NCBI RefSeq assembly: GCF_050279675.1
Contig: NZ_JBNNUK010000002.1
Location: 124,001-188,000 of the forward strand
DNA length: 64,000 nucleotides
Direction of reading: 5' to 3'
Origin: Viridibacillus sp050279675
Lineage (GTDB): Bacteria > Bacillota > Bacilli > Bacillales_A > Planococcaceae
Shown: positions 34,570 to 43,377 of the stretch, piece after piece
Layout: each line of letters starts with the position of its first letter
Numbering within the stretch: the stretch's first letter is position 1
The notes under the pieces: generated by a model
What the model was told of the DNA's origin: nothing
Seen by the model: only the letters and a program-made list of their open reading frames with translations
Database searches by the model: none
Position numbers and translations under genes: made by a program

Positions 34570-37500
34570 ATGAATTCGATTGAAGGTAAAGAAAATACAG
34601 TACAGCGTGAACAACGCATTCGTAACCTGTGGACAGAACAAGATACTTTTCAAGCTTCTGTTGATGCAAGAGAAGGACGCACACCGTTTGTTTTTTATGA
34701 AGGTCCACCAACTGCAAATGGGCTACCCCATGTAGGCCATGCATTTGGCAGAACGATTAAAGATGTTGTGGCACGTTATAAAACGATGCAAGGATTTCAA
34801 GTAGAGAGAAAAGCAGGCTGGGATACACACGGTCTTCCTGTAGAACTAGGTGTTGAAAAGCAACTAGGTATTTCAGGTAAACAAGAGATTGAACGTTTTG
34901 GTATAGAGCCATTTATCAACAAATGTAAGGAAAGTGTCTTCACTTACGAGAAGAAATGGCGTTCATTTACCGAAGAACTAGGTTATTGGGTTGATATGGA
35001 TGATCCCTATATGACATTAAGCAATGACTATATCGAAAGTGTATGGCACATTTTGAGTAAAGTGCATAAAGACAAATTGTTATATAAAGGACATCGTGTA
35101 TCACCTTACTGCCCTAGCTGCCAAACATCATTAAGTTCACATGAGGTCGCACAAGGTTATAAAGACGTTAAAGATTTATCAGCTACTGTGAAATTCAAAT
35201 TAGCTGATAAAGAAAATGAATTCTTCTTAGGTTGGACGACAACACCTTGGACTTTACCAGCAAACGTAGCACTTGCTATGAATTCAGAGCTAACGTATGT
35301 AAGAGTGCAAAAAGAATCAGAGATCTTCATTGTTGCTAAATCATTAGTTGAAAAAGTACTAGGTGGAGATGTTAAAGTTCTAAGTGAGCATAAAGGTACT
35401 GAATTTGAAGGCGTATGTTATTTACCCCCATTCAATTATGCAACTGTAGAAAAAGGACATATCGTTGTCTTAGCTGAATATGTAACAGAGAGCAGTGGTA
35501 CCGGTATCGTTCATATCGCACCGGCTTACGGTGAAGATGACTATAAAACTATTCAACAAAATGGTTTATCTTTTGTAAATGTGGTTGACTTGCAAGGTCG
35601 TTACACAGCAGAGGTAGTTGATCTTGAAGGCAAATTTGTGAAAGACTGTGATGTAGATATTATAAAAATGCTTTCTGAAAAAGGTCTGCTATTTAGCAAA
35701 GAAAAGTATGAGCATAGCTACCCACACTGCTGGCGTTGTGATTCACCGCTTCTTTATTATGCGACGGATAGCTGGTTTATCAATATGTCGTCACTGAAAG
35801 AGCAAATGCTTGCGAATAATGAAACGGCCACTTGGTATCCTGAGCACATCAAAAACGGGCGTTTCGGAAACTTCCTTGAAAACCTAGTGGATTGGAATAT
35901 TAGCCGAAACCGCTACTGGGGCACCCCGTTGAATGTATGGATCTGTAATGATTGTGGCTATGAAGTAGCACCTGGTAGCATTGAAGAATTAAAAGAAATC
36001 GCTACAACAAACTTAGTTGATGGTATAGAGCTTCACAAGCCTTATATTGATGCTGTCCAATGCGCTTGCCCTAAATGTCATGGACAGATGGAAAGAACAC
36101 CAGAAGTTATTGACGTTTGGTTTGACAGCGGTTCAATGCCATTTGCGCAACACCACTATCCATTTGATAACAAAGAGAAGTTCAAAAAACAATTCCCTGC
36201 AGATGTAATTATTGAAGGAATTGATCAAACACGTGGCTTCTTCTACAGCCTTTTAGCAGTCTCTACCCTATTTACTGGTCAGGCACCATATAAGAACGTT
36301 TTATCTTTAGGTCATGTATTAGATGAGAACGGCCAGAAAATGTCTAAGAGTAAAGGCAACGCGCTAGATCCAGTTGAATTGATTCAAGAATATGGTGCTG
36401 ATGCTCTACGTTGGGCATTCTTGATTGATAGTTCGCCTTGGAATCCAAAACGATTCTCGAAAAAGACAGTGCAAGATGCAAAATCAAAGCTAGTGGATAC
36501 ATTAGATAATACGTATAAATTTTATGCGATGTATGCGAAAATTGATGGTTTTGAATATGATGCAAACCAAACAGGTAAGAAAACAATTTTAGATCAATGG
36601 ATGCTATCTCGTTTGCATAATACAGTCAAAGTTGTAGCAGAGTTTATGGATGAATTTCAATTTACAGCTGCGACAAGAGAGATTGCAGCGTTAGTTGATG
36701 AAGTGAGTAATTGGTATGTAAGACGTTCTAGAAATCGTTTCTGGGCTTCTGGTCTATCAGAAGACAAAAAAGCAGCTTATTCTACCCTATTTGAGACTTT
36801 AAGTACAATTAGCCGCTTATTAGCACCTTTTGTACCTTATATCGCAGAGGATATTCATTTAAAACTACACAACAATAGCGTACACCTACAAGACTACCCA
36901 ATAGCGGATGAAACAGTTATGAATCCAGAGTTAGAAAAAGATATGGCAACCATCTTAAAAATAGTGGAATTCGGAAGAAGTATTCGTAATAGTACTTCAT
37001 TAAAAACAAAGCAACCGCTTCAACAAATCATCGTTTGGCAAAATGGAGACTCTAGTTCATTAGATGCTTATACAAATATTATCAAAGATGAATTAAACGT
37101 CAAAACAGTTTCATTTGCAAATGATATCTCGAAATATGAATCAGCTAACTTCAAATTGAATTTCAAAACGGCTGGTGCAGCATTTGGTAAAGCGGTCAAC
37201 TCCATTAAGCAATATGTAGAAAATATTCCGGAAGAAGAGAAACAAACAATTCTTTCTCAAGGCAAAGTACAGATTAATGTAAACGAAGATAGCTATACTT
37301 TAAAATCCGAGCACATTCTTGTAGAATCTGCTGTAACACCTGGTTTTGAGATAACTGGCGAGCACCAATTAAAAGTACTGCTAGATGTACAATTAACGCC
37401 TGTATTAATTGAAGAAGGACAAATCAGAGAGCTTATTAGAACAATTCAAGACACAAGAAAGAAATTAGATTTACCAGTCGAGATGTATGTATCTCTTAAC

Positions 37501-37665
37501 ATTGTTACAAGTACTGAAGTAAAAGAAATGATCCTTCGTTTTGAAGATTTAATGAGAGAAAATTTACTTGTAAATGACATCACATTTAATCCATTAGAAG
37601 AAAATGAGCAACCTATTGATGTACAATTAAATGCAGAACTTGTGAAGGTAACAATGCGTTATTGA
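34570..37665 (+). CDS. ileS: Isoleucyl-tRNA synthetase, type 2
   Basis: Charges tRNA-Ile. At 1031 residues it is of the eukaryote-like type 2 (IleRS2), longer than the roughly 920-residue bacterial type 1. It carries the class I HIGH element as HVGH (residues 54-57, in PTANGLPHVGHA), WDTHGLPVE, the editing-domain TTPWTLPANVAL block (near 220) and KMSKSKGN (near 590). The type 2 family, which includes MupA, is known for tolerance to mupirocin. The HxGH order is the normal one, so I would expect moderate rather than extreme tolerance. Controlled by the Ile T-box upstream. Many bacilli carry this as a second IleRS. Confidence 0.95.
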   Translation: MNSIEGKENTVQREQRIRNLWTEQDTFQASVDAREGRTPFVFYEGPPTANGLPHVGHAFGRTIKDVVARYKTMQGFQVERKAGWDTHGLPVELGVEKQLGISGKQEIERFGIEPFINKCKESVFTYEKKWRSFTEELGYWVDMDDPYMTLSNDYIESVWHILSKVHKDKLLYKGHRVSPYCPSCQTSLSSHEVAQGYKDVKDLSATVKFKLADKENEFFLGWTTTPWTLPANVALAMNSELTYVRVQKESEIFIVAKSLVEKVLGGDVKVLSEHKGTEFEGVCYLPPFNYATVEKGHIVVLAEYVTESSGTGIVHIAPAYGEDDYKTIQQNGLSFVNVVDLQGRYTAEVVDLEGKFVKDCDVDIIKMLSEKGLLFSKEKYEHSYPHCWRCDSPLLYYATDSWFINMSSLKEQMLANNETATWYPEHIKNGRFGNFLENLVDWNISRNRYWGTPLNVWICNDCGYEVAPGSIEELKEIATTNLVDGIELHKPYIDAVQCACPKCHGQMERTPEVIDVWFDSGSMPFAQHHYPFDNKEKFKKQFPADVIIEGIDQTRGFFYSLLAVSTLFTGQAPYKNVLSLGHVLDENGQKMSKSKGNALDPVELIQEYGADALRWAFLIDSSPWNPKRFSKKTVQDAKSKLVDTLDNTYKFYAMYAKIDGFEYDANQTGKKTILDQWMLSRLHNTVKVVAEFMDEFQFTAATREIAALVDEVSNWYVRRSRNRFWASGLSEDKKAAYSTLFETLSTISRLLAPFVPYIAEDIHLKLHNNSVHLQDYPIADETVMNPELEKDMATILKIVEFGRSIRNSTSLKTKQPLQQIIVWQNGDSSSLDAYTNIIKDELNVKTVSFANDISKYESANFKLNFKTAGAAFGKAVNSIKQYVENIPEEEKQTILSQGKVQINVNEDSYTLKSEHILVESAVTPGFEITGEHQLKVLLDVQLTPVLIEEGQIRELIRTIQDTRKKLDLPVEMYVSLNIVTSTEVKEMILRFEDLMRENLLVNDITFNPLEENEQPIDVQLNAELVKVTMRY

Positions 37666-37705
37666 TAACGAGGTTAGAAGTACAATTGTGTAAACATCAC
37701 TAGAA

Positions 37706-37752
37706 AGGGGCTGTCCATTAAGTCGATATCGGCTTGTGGACGCCTTTTTAAT
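37706..37752 (+). terminator. Terminator-like hairpin after ileS
   Basis: GGCTGTCCA pairs imperfectly with TGGACGCC around a 19-base loop, followed by TTTTTAATTT, about 40 bp after ileS. Confidence 0.55.
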
Positions 37753-37898
37753 TTGAAAATAAAGAATTTGCTTATTTACTAGCAAACTAAAATAATAAGT
37801 TCATGTAATAAAAGAATCCAAATAACAGGACTTATCAGATCAATAGCAGTTTCATCAACAAACTCCACTCAATATTTAATTAAACATATTGAATTTCA

Positions 37899-38282
37899 CT
37901 AAACTTCTTTGCTCTTAAAAAAAGCAGCTTTTATGCAAATTGAATAAATCAAGATAATCAATGACCAAATCATATTGCCTAAAAAAGGTTGTATGTTTTG
38001 AGTGGTCATCAATGTCATACTTAACAATCCAAAAAGAATAGAGTAAGCAATCATTGACCAATATCCCCATTTTTTCAAATTTGCATATCCATAGACCATT
38101 ACAAAGGTTAACAATGCAAGTATTATCCTCAATATTCGCTCAGGCGCATTAGGGACACCGAACCTTTTAGCAATTCCTATAACGTTCTGTTCATGATTAT
38201 AAAAAATAGAGGTGAGAAGTAAAACAACCGCTCCAAAAATATAGAAAAAACTAATCAATTTAACTCCAATTGGCCTTTCCAT
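37899..38282 (-). CDS. Four-helix membrane protein, unknown
   Basis: A 127-residue protein with four predicted transmembrane helices (about residues 6-24, 50-66, 70-90 and 100-120) and a short basic C-terminus. The N-terminus MERPIGVKLISFFYIFG resembles small bacterial membrane proteins of unknown function. AGGAGGAGTT lies before the ATG. No operon partner and no functional motif. Confidence 0.65.
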   Translation of the reverse strand: MERPIGVKLISFFYIFGAVVLLLTSIFYNHEQNVIGIAKRFGVPNAPERILRIILALLTFVMVYGYANLKKWGYWSMIAYSILFGLLSMTLMTTQNIQPFLGNMIWSLIILIYSICIKAAFFKSKEV

Positions 38283-38529
38283 TTTTAACTCCTCCTATTT
38301 GAAAGAGACTAATTAATATAATGAACCACTTTCAAAAATGTTATTGTTTAATTTCTATCAACTTGCCTTGTCCATACAAAAAAGGCTTTAGATTTTTCTT
38401 TTTACTATGACTATTCAATAATATGTACAACATTATGTTCTTAGTATTCTTGTATCATGATTCTTCTATATTCACTAAGTCGTTGGCGTTTTTAATAGTT
38501 AAGGAAGATCAATCGCAATTAACTAACAT

Positions 38530-38858
38530 GTGTTGCTTCTTCTATTGTGTATTGAATAAAATCTGCAGTACGTTCCACTTTTTTTACCGCATCATTAAAT
38601 GTTTTTCCTACTTCTTCCATGATAGATAGAGCAATTTCATTTTTCATTGCAAGTAATTCATCTACCCAACTATATAGATATTCACCACGAGCGCGTACAG
38701 AAAGTTGTGCTCATTCTTTTTGCGCCTTTTATTGCTTTATCTACTTCTTCCTGAGTAATAGCTAGAACACGGCCAATTTCCTCATGTAAATAAGGTGACA
38801 AAATACTTATACTTTCACGCCATTCTCCATTTATGTAAAATTGATAATGTTTAGCCAT
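38530..38858 (-). pseudogene. gapN: Truncated, frameshifted aldehyde dehydrogenase (GapN-like)
   Basis: A good GGAGGAGAC site and ATG start a sequence reading MAKHYQFYINGEWRES, ISILSPYLHEEIGRVLAITQ, EEVDKAIKGAKR. A frameshift follows, then LSVRARGEYLYSWVDEL and VKKVERTADFIQYTIEEATH, where it stops. This is the N-terminal quarter of NADP-dependent glyceraldehyde-3-phosphate dehydrogenase or a close aldehyde dehydrogenase. The NAD-binding, catalytic Glu and Cys parts are missing, so it cannot work. It is a relic of a deleted gene. Confidence 0.8.
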
Positions 38859-38965
38859 GATGTCTCCTCCGATAATCCGATGTTTTACTATTATTTACTT
38901 GTTTTCAGTTGTCATACTTATAACTCCATCATTAATCTTTCAATATGTTTTTTATTGAATAAGTA

Positions 38966-39018
38966 AAAAACACCAAACCCTGATATTAGTTACTATCAGG
39001 GTTTGGTGTTTTCTTTTT
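38966..39018. terminator. Bidirectional terminator hairpin
   Basis: AAAACACCAAACCCTGATA pairs with TATCAGGGTTTGGTGTTTT, with A- and T-runs on the two sides. Confidence 0.9.
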
Positions 39019-39048
39019 AAAGTTCATTCACATTTCACTTCAAACCGT

Positions 39049-39243
39049 TCATGCAATATAAAAATTTTTAACTTCATAAATCCCATCTATAAATCCAATA
39101 AAACCACCGATAGTAAATAAGACAGCTGGAATTACAGATGCACTTGCAGTTATTAAACTATACACCCCAAAAACACATAAAATCAGGCAACTAATTAAAC
39201 TAATCATTACTCTGATCCTTTTATTGATGAATATCCCCTCCAA
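39049..39243 (-). CDS. Small two-helix membrane protein, start uncertain
   Basis: Up to 64 residues with two hydrophobic helices (MISLISCLILCVFGVYSLI and AVLFTIGGFIGFI) and a short tail IYEVKNFYIA. A strong GGAGGGG site is followed six bases later by ATC, not by ATG; the first in-frame ATG is 30 bases further on. The frame also begins with a TTG inside the ribosome site. Either a near-cognate start is used or the start has mutated. The family is unknown. Confidence 0.5.
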   Translation of the reverse strand: MEGIFINKRIRVMISLISCLILCVFGVYSLITASASVIPAVLFTIGGFIGFIDGIYEVKNFYIA

Positions 39244-39289
39244 AATAATCTATACCTTATATTCTTATAATTCTCGAATTATTCATAAA

Positions 39290-39560
39290 TTCCTTTTGAT
39301 TGCATTAAAATCATTTAAACAGGCAAGTTCTTATCGAATAATTGAAGTCATTTTCAGAAAAGGACTGGTAGCAGGAGAAAAAATGGAAAATGAACTAAGA
39401 AGTCAGATTCCTTTGTCTACAATGGCTGTGAATATCAAAGAAGATAACAATTATTATATGCTGGACTTCTACATGTTGATACGGTTTATTGTCCGATCAT
39501 AGTACTAGAATATGTTATCAATACCCATATAATAATAAAAAGTGATACATATGGGTTAAA
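39290..39560 (+). pseudogene. Frameshifted gene fragment
   Basis: The plus strand carries protein-like sequence GLVAGEKMENELRSQIPLST, then MAVNIKEDNNYYMLDF, after which the meaningful frame seems to move by one base to HVDTVYCPIIVLEYVINTH. There is no ribosome site or sensible start. The family is not recognised. I read it as the remains of a deleted gene. Confidence 0.35.
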
Positions 39561-39580
39561 TAAATTATGTATCACTTTTA
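39538..39580. terminator. Hairpin terminator
   Basis: AAAGTGATACATA pairs with TATGTATCACTTT, with A/T runs outside. It lies downstream of the two-gene acetyltransferase cluster read from the minus strand. Confidence 0.8.
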
Positions 39581-39622
39581 TATTTCTTATTCACAAACAT
39601 ACTCGTATTGTAAAAGGATGCT

Positions 39623-40402
39623 CTACAATTTGATGGAAGGCGACTGACAACCATAAGAGTATGCGAGACAAAGAAAACCACACTTTTCAAGGATTGGCCT
39701 ACTCATTGGACTTGCATCAACAGTAAGGAAAGAATGCCCTATTTCAAATGCCTTTTTTGCGCGAGCAGCTAGCAGAGATGTATAGTATCCTTTTCCTCTA
39801 TACTTAGGTAGCGTCGAACCTCCCCATAAGCTTGCAAACGAGGAGTTAGCCTCTATGTACATCCATGCGGCACTTACGAGCTTATCATCCTCATATATTC
39901 CATAAAGATATAAGGATTCAGGATGCTTCTGTTTATCCCTCCAAAGCCGTATCCCCAGCTCAGCATGTGATTCATTCCAGATTGCATCTTCTAGATCAAC
40001 GATATCTTGAATGCCTTTTTCATCCGTTATTTCCTTTAAAGCGAAATGTTGATTGTTTTTTAGCAAGTGGTGATGATCATCTAGCTTCATCACCATAAGA
40101 GCTTCTGCTGCATCTACTCTAAAACCTTCTTGTTCAAGAATATCTTTCAAACTGTCAGGCTTATCATAGCTATACACTTTCCACTCAAAATCTTGCCCTA
40201 GGCTACTAAAATACTTTAGCTCCTGCTTTATGATTGTTCTTGCATTATCTTCATTTACATCAGATGCGACTATGAACCCTGTTTCTCCAAACTGTGAAAT
40301 GTGTCGTACTACATGTTCTGTTTCCTCTCTTGTATAACTTTGTGTTTGAGCTTCTTGTCTAAGTTCTTTATGGAACAGTGATATCAGTTCATTTTTATTC
40401 AT
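39623..40402 (-). CDS. GNAT family acetyltransferase, two-domain
   Basis: A 259-residue acyltransferase. The N-terminal half is a degenerate GNAT-like region. The C-terminal half holds the acetyl-CoA site: LVSAAWMYIEANSSFASLWG, then the pyrophosphate loop LPKYRGKGYYTSLL (near residue 205) and FLTVDASPMSRPILEKCGF. The substrate is unknown. It starts 20 bp after the stop of another GNAT gene, and the pair probably forms one transcript. AGAAAGGAGC lies before the ATG. Confidence 0.85.
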   Translation of the reverse strand: MNKNELISLFHKELRQEAQTQSYTREETEHVVRHISQFGETGFIVASDVNEDNARTIIKQELKYFSSLGQDFEWKVYSYDKPDSLKDILEQEGFRVDAAEALMVMKLDDHHHLLKNNQHFALKEITDEKGIQDIVDLEDAIWNESHAELGIRLWRDKQKHPESLYLYGIYEDDKLVSAAWMYIEANSSFASLWGGSTLPKYRGKGYYTSLLAARAKKAFEIGHSFLTVDASPMSRPILEKCGFLCLAYSYGCQSPSIKL

Positions 40403-40422
40403 GGTCGTGCTCCTTTCTCTAA

Positions 40423-40842
40423 CTATGTAAGATACTCTTCAGTCAAATGAACATCTAAATACCTAGCCATACCTGTTTTGAGCTTTTTAAAGCCACATTT
40501 TTTGTAGAATTCTTCATTTCCTGAAGTTGAAATCATATGAATACAGGAAATACTTTTTAATTGTACTAATAGCTCATCTACAATCATTTTCGCAATACCT
40601 TGGCCTTGGAAATCTGGGTGAACAATTACATCATAAATAGCTGCATTAAATACACCATCTGAAATAGCTCTTGCAAATCCGACGAGTTCGCCGTTAATAA
40701 ATGCAAAGACAGTATGATTACTCGATGAAAATATTTGTTCAATAACTTTTTCGCTATGCTTTTTCCATCCAACAGATTGATAAATTTCTTTCATTCTAGC
40801 AATATTATTCATTTGAAAATCATCGCTAAGTGTAACCATCAT
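40423..40842 (-). CDS. GNAT family acetyltransferase
   Basis: A 139-residue single-domain N-acetyltransferase. The conserved core is VHPDFQGQGIAKMIVDELL (Q/R-x-x-G-x-G/A CoA loop near residue 80) and FYKKCGFKKL at the end, with FINGELVGFARAISD before it. It is similar to YjdJ/RimI-like small GNATs acting on amines. AGGGGGTTAGC precedes the ATG-ATG pair. First gene of a two-gene operon with the longer GNAT. Confidence 0.87.
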   Translation of the reverse strand: MMVTLSDDFQMNNIARMKEIYQSVGWKKHSEKVIEQIFSSSNHTVFAFINGELVGFARAISDGVFNAAIYDVIVHPDFQGQGIAKMIVDELLVQLKSISCIHMISTSGNEEFYKKCGFKKLKTGMARYLDVHLTEEYLT

Positions 40843-40957
40843 GCTAACCCCCTTGTATATTTAAATGTATCGCATTATGAATATTAAATATTGCAGTAGA
40901 ATAATTATAACAAATTTATCCATTTGAATATATTATTGAGTAATCTTTACAAAGAAT

Positions 40958-41086
40958 TCATTTACGATAGGGTCCTTTTGAATACAAATATTGAGCTGTA
41001 TGTGGATTGTAATGATGTCTTCTTCGATTTTTTTCGTAACCTTCATAGAAATGATATATAAAATATTTCCGATAAACACATTTATT
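40958..41086 (-). pseudogene. 3' remnant of a small His/Tyr-rich protein gene
   Basis: On the minus strand an open frame reads KYFIYHFYEGYEKNRRRHHY, then NPHTAQYLYSKGPYRK and stop. The composition (His, Tyr, Arg) looks like a real protein end, but there is no ATG, GTG or TTG in frame after the preceding stop. It appears to have lost its 5' part. The family is unknown. The rest of 40843-41231 shows no gene. Confidence 0.45.
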
Positions 41087-41231
41087 TAATTATATCCAAA
41101 AATTGACTGGTAAATTTAATCAATGATACTATGAAAAAAATAGAGACAAGTTTCTTAAATCTAAATGGCAAACAAACTATTTACTCGAATTACATATTTA
41201 TTAAAATACTTAAGCAAAGGAAGTAAATCAA

Positions 41232-42113
41232 ATGATTGATAATAGTGATTTTCCTAATACAAAACTCGACATTAGCCGCAGTGATCTACATGCAGATTGT
41301 GAAAACTGCTTTGGTTTATGTTGTGTAGCGCTCCCCTTCGCAGCTTCAGTTGATTTTGCAATTGATAAAGTGGCAGGCAAAGCATGCTGCAATTTGCAAT
41401 CGGATTTTCGATGTAGCATTCATAATAGTCTGAGACAAGAGGGATTTAAAGGTTGCACGGTTTTTGACTGCTTCGGTGCCGGACAAAAAGTTTCTCAAAC
41501 TACATTTAAAGGAATTGACTGGCGCGAAAGTACACAAATAGCGAAGAAAATGTTTGATGTCTTCCCAACTATGCATCAACTTCATGAAATGATCTGGTAT
41601 CTGACTGAAGCTCTGAATTTAAAGGAAGCAAGTCCAATACATAGAGAACTTAGCACTGCACTTCATGAAACGGAACGACTTAGCCAACTTAGTTCAGATG
41701 AACTTTTAAAGCTAGATGTTCCATCGCACCGAGCAGTAGTAAATGCTTTGCTTTTAAACACTAGTGAACTTATAAGGAGCAAAGTAATCTCCCCGCATAT
41801 TGGCTCTAAAAAAAGAAAAACACTTGACCGTCGAGGAGCAGATTTGATGGGGACAAAGCTTAGAGGAGCGGACTTGAGAGGAGCTAATTTAAGAGGGGCA
41901 TATCTTATTGGGGCAGACTTACAAGACGCAGACTTACGCATGGCTGACCTTATTGGAGCAGATTTCAGAGATACCGATCTAAGAGGAGCTAATCTAACTG
42001 GCAGTATCTTTCTCACACAAGTTCAAGTTAATGCTGCAAAAGGTGATGAACAAACAAAATTACCACATTTGCTTTCACGTCCAACACACTGGATTGTAAG
42101 TGAAAAGAGATAA
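41232..42113 (+). CDS. Cys-rich (YkgJ-like) domain fused to pentapeptide repeats
   Basis: A 293-residue protein with two parts. The N-terminal part (about residues 15-110) is Cys-rich, with CENCFGLCC, CC near 57, CSIH and CTVFDCFG; the CxxCxxxCC start is that of the YkgJ zinc- or iron-binding family. A helical middle (about 90-195) follows, then eight or more pentapeptide repeats of the A(D/N)LxG type (about 200-265; RGADLMGTKLRGADLRGANL). Pentapeptide repeats form a rod that can mimic DNA. Similar fused proteins occur in actinobacteria, so transfer is possible. AAAGGAAG lies before the ATG. The next gene, a Nudix hydrolase, follows 21 bp later. Confidence 0.82.
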   Translation: MIDNSDFPNTKLDISRSDLHADCENCFGLCCVALPFAASVDFAIDKVAGKACCNLQSDFRCSIHNSLRQEGFKGCTVFDCFGAGQKVSQTTFKGIDWRESTQIAKKMFDVFPTMHQLHEMIWYLTEALNLKEASPIHRELSTALHETERLSQLSSDELLKLDVPSHRAVVNALLLNTSELIRSKVISPHIGSKKRKTLDRRGADLMGTKLRGADLRGANLRGAYLIGADLQDADLRMADLIGADFRDTDLRGANLTGSIFLTQVQVNAAKGDEQTKLPHLLSRPTHWIVSEKR

Positions 42114-42134
42114 AAAAACAAAGAGGTGTTTTGA

Positions 42135-42611
42135 TTGAGTGAAATATATTTTGAAGTCCCAATACGATGTACAGGGATTGCGACCGTTTTATTAAAAAAG
42201 ATGGAAGATGAATTTAAGGTGTTGCTCTTAAAAAGAAATTCTTCTGTTCTACGAAATGTTTGGTGTTATATTGGTGGTAGTATTGAAGAAGGTGAAAAGG
42301 CTTGGGAAGCTGCTTTCAGAGAAATCAAAGAAGAAACTGGTATAACAAAAGTATTATTATATACATCTAATAAATTCGATCAAATATATTCACCCCAAGA
42401 AAATTATATATATGTTGCCCCTGTATTTGTTGGGTTTGTGGAAGACCATCAAGATGTAAAATTAAATGATGAACATAGCGACTATCAATGGTTATCTTTT
42501 GAGGAAGCGATAGAAACTGTCTCATTACCTGGAAATGATGAAATTCTTAAGTCTATTGAAAAACATTTTGTACAGAGAAAACCTCCAAAGTTTTTACGTG
42601 TTGGAGATTAA
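42135..42611 (+). CDS. Nudix hydrolase
   Basis: A 158-residue Nudix pyrophosphatase with a perfect box, GSIEEGEKAWEAAFREIKEE followed by TGI (about residues 48-70; G-x5-E-x7-REIxEETGI). Flanking strands VLLLKRNSSVLRN and YDYQWLSFEEA-like SDYQWLSFEEA fit dATP- or NADH-type MutT relatives. The TTG start at 42135 follows AAGAGGTG. It probably shares a transcript with the YkgJ-pentapeptide gene 21 bp upstream. Confidence 0.88.
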   Translation: MSEIYFEVPIRCTGIATVLLKKMEDEFKVLLLKRNSSVLRNVWCYIGGSIEEGEKAWEAAFREIKEETGITKVLLYTSNKFDQIYSPQENYIYVAPVFVGFVEDHQDVKLNDEHSDYQWLSFEEAIETVSLPGNDEILKSIEKHFVQRKPPKFLRVGD

Positions 42612-42639
42612 AATTTCTTCTAATAGGGATCGTTAGTTG

Positions 42640-42678
42640 AAGAAAGGACATTACATATAATATATAATGTCCTTAAAT
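42640..42678 (+). terminator. Terminator after Nudix gene
   Basis: AAGGACATTA(CA)T pairs with ATAATGTCCTT, followed by A/T-rich sequence. Confidence 0.7.
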
Positions 42679-42740
42679 TTATCTACCTTTTATATTGTTG
42701 TCTTGATAATATATCCTTTGGGATTATCTGTGCATTATTA

Positions 42741-42956
42741 TCATTCACTCTTCAAATCCATTCCTACCTGTTTCAAAAATATAGACATCATGTCTATCGG
42801 CTGTATATTAAATGCTCTGTACCAATGGTCTTGAGAATCTCTAATTAGCTCTATGCTGACGGTCATGTCAATTGCAGATTTGGTGTATACATCAATTTTA
42901 CCGCTTTTCTTATTAGAGGTGTTTTTTACCACCTCTAATAGTGATATGTTATACAA
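42741..42956 (-). pseudogene. Gene fragment with 5' hairpin
   Basis: Up to 71 codons on the minus strand; the part after GKIDVYTKSAIDMTVSIELI looks like a real C-terminus (WYRAFNIQPIDMMSIFLKQV). The start region contains a perfect 11-bp inverted repeat and no convincing ribosome site. I read it as the end of a larger gene cut by a deletion. Family unknown. Confidence 0.4.
42911..42940. repeat. Perfect 11-bp inverted repeat
   Basis: TATTAGAGGTG (42911-42921) and CACCTCTAATA (42930-42940) with an 8-base loop containing TTTTTT. It could act as a terminator in the plus direction or be the scar of a small insertion. Confidence 0.7.
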
Positions 42957-43133
42957 AATCTCATTTTTGAATTGTCTATTTAATTGTTTTTATGAAACTT
43001 TGCTAAAGTTAAAATAAAAGACCTAAATACTAAATTCATGGCTTCAATCATTGTTGTTTTTATTCAATATAAAAAGTATGATCATATTTGAAGTGACTGT
43101 TAAATAATGTATATTTAAAGATGGTGAGCATAT

Positions 43134-43349
43134 TTAATGTAGTCCATACTTTAGTATTTGGTTTCTAATAACTTCGTTTCCAAATGTAAACCAAATTAAT
43201 AGAATTAAAACTACAACACCCATTATAAAACTAAACCAAGCAAAGTATCTGTTCTCTTTATGTATTAGTGGATATAGAACGATTAACAATACGCCAAAAG
43301 CTAGAGTGACCACTACTGAAAGTTGGCCCGATAATGTTTCAAATACCAA
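43134..43349 (-). CDS. Small two-helix membrane protein
   Basis: A 71-residue protein with two transmembrane helices (about residues 9-27 and 33-54) and a short polar tail NEVIRNQILKYGLH. The TTG start follows AGGGAGGGAAAAA. It lies 28 bp after another short membrane peptide gene on the same strand, and the two are probably co-transcribed. Function unknown. Confidence 0.6.
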   Translation of the reverse strand: MVFETLSGQLSVVVTLAFGVLLIVLYPLIHKENRYFAWFSFIMGVVVLILLIWFTFGNEVIRNQILKYGLH

Positions 43350-43377
43350 ATTTTTCCCTCCCTAAGCTAAATAGCAT

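Noticed and set aside
37706..37752. Possible insertion-sequence end (GGGGCTGTCCA-like) after ileS
   Set aside because: Only one copy of the motif is seen, with no transposase or target duplication. A terminator is the simpler reading.
41232..42113. Naming the pentapeptide protein a Qnr quinolone-resistance protein
   Set aside because: The repeats occupy only the C-terminal quarter and the Cys-rich front is foreign to Qnr. Gyrase protection is only one possibility.
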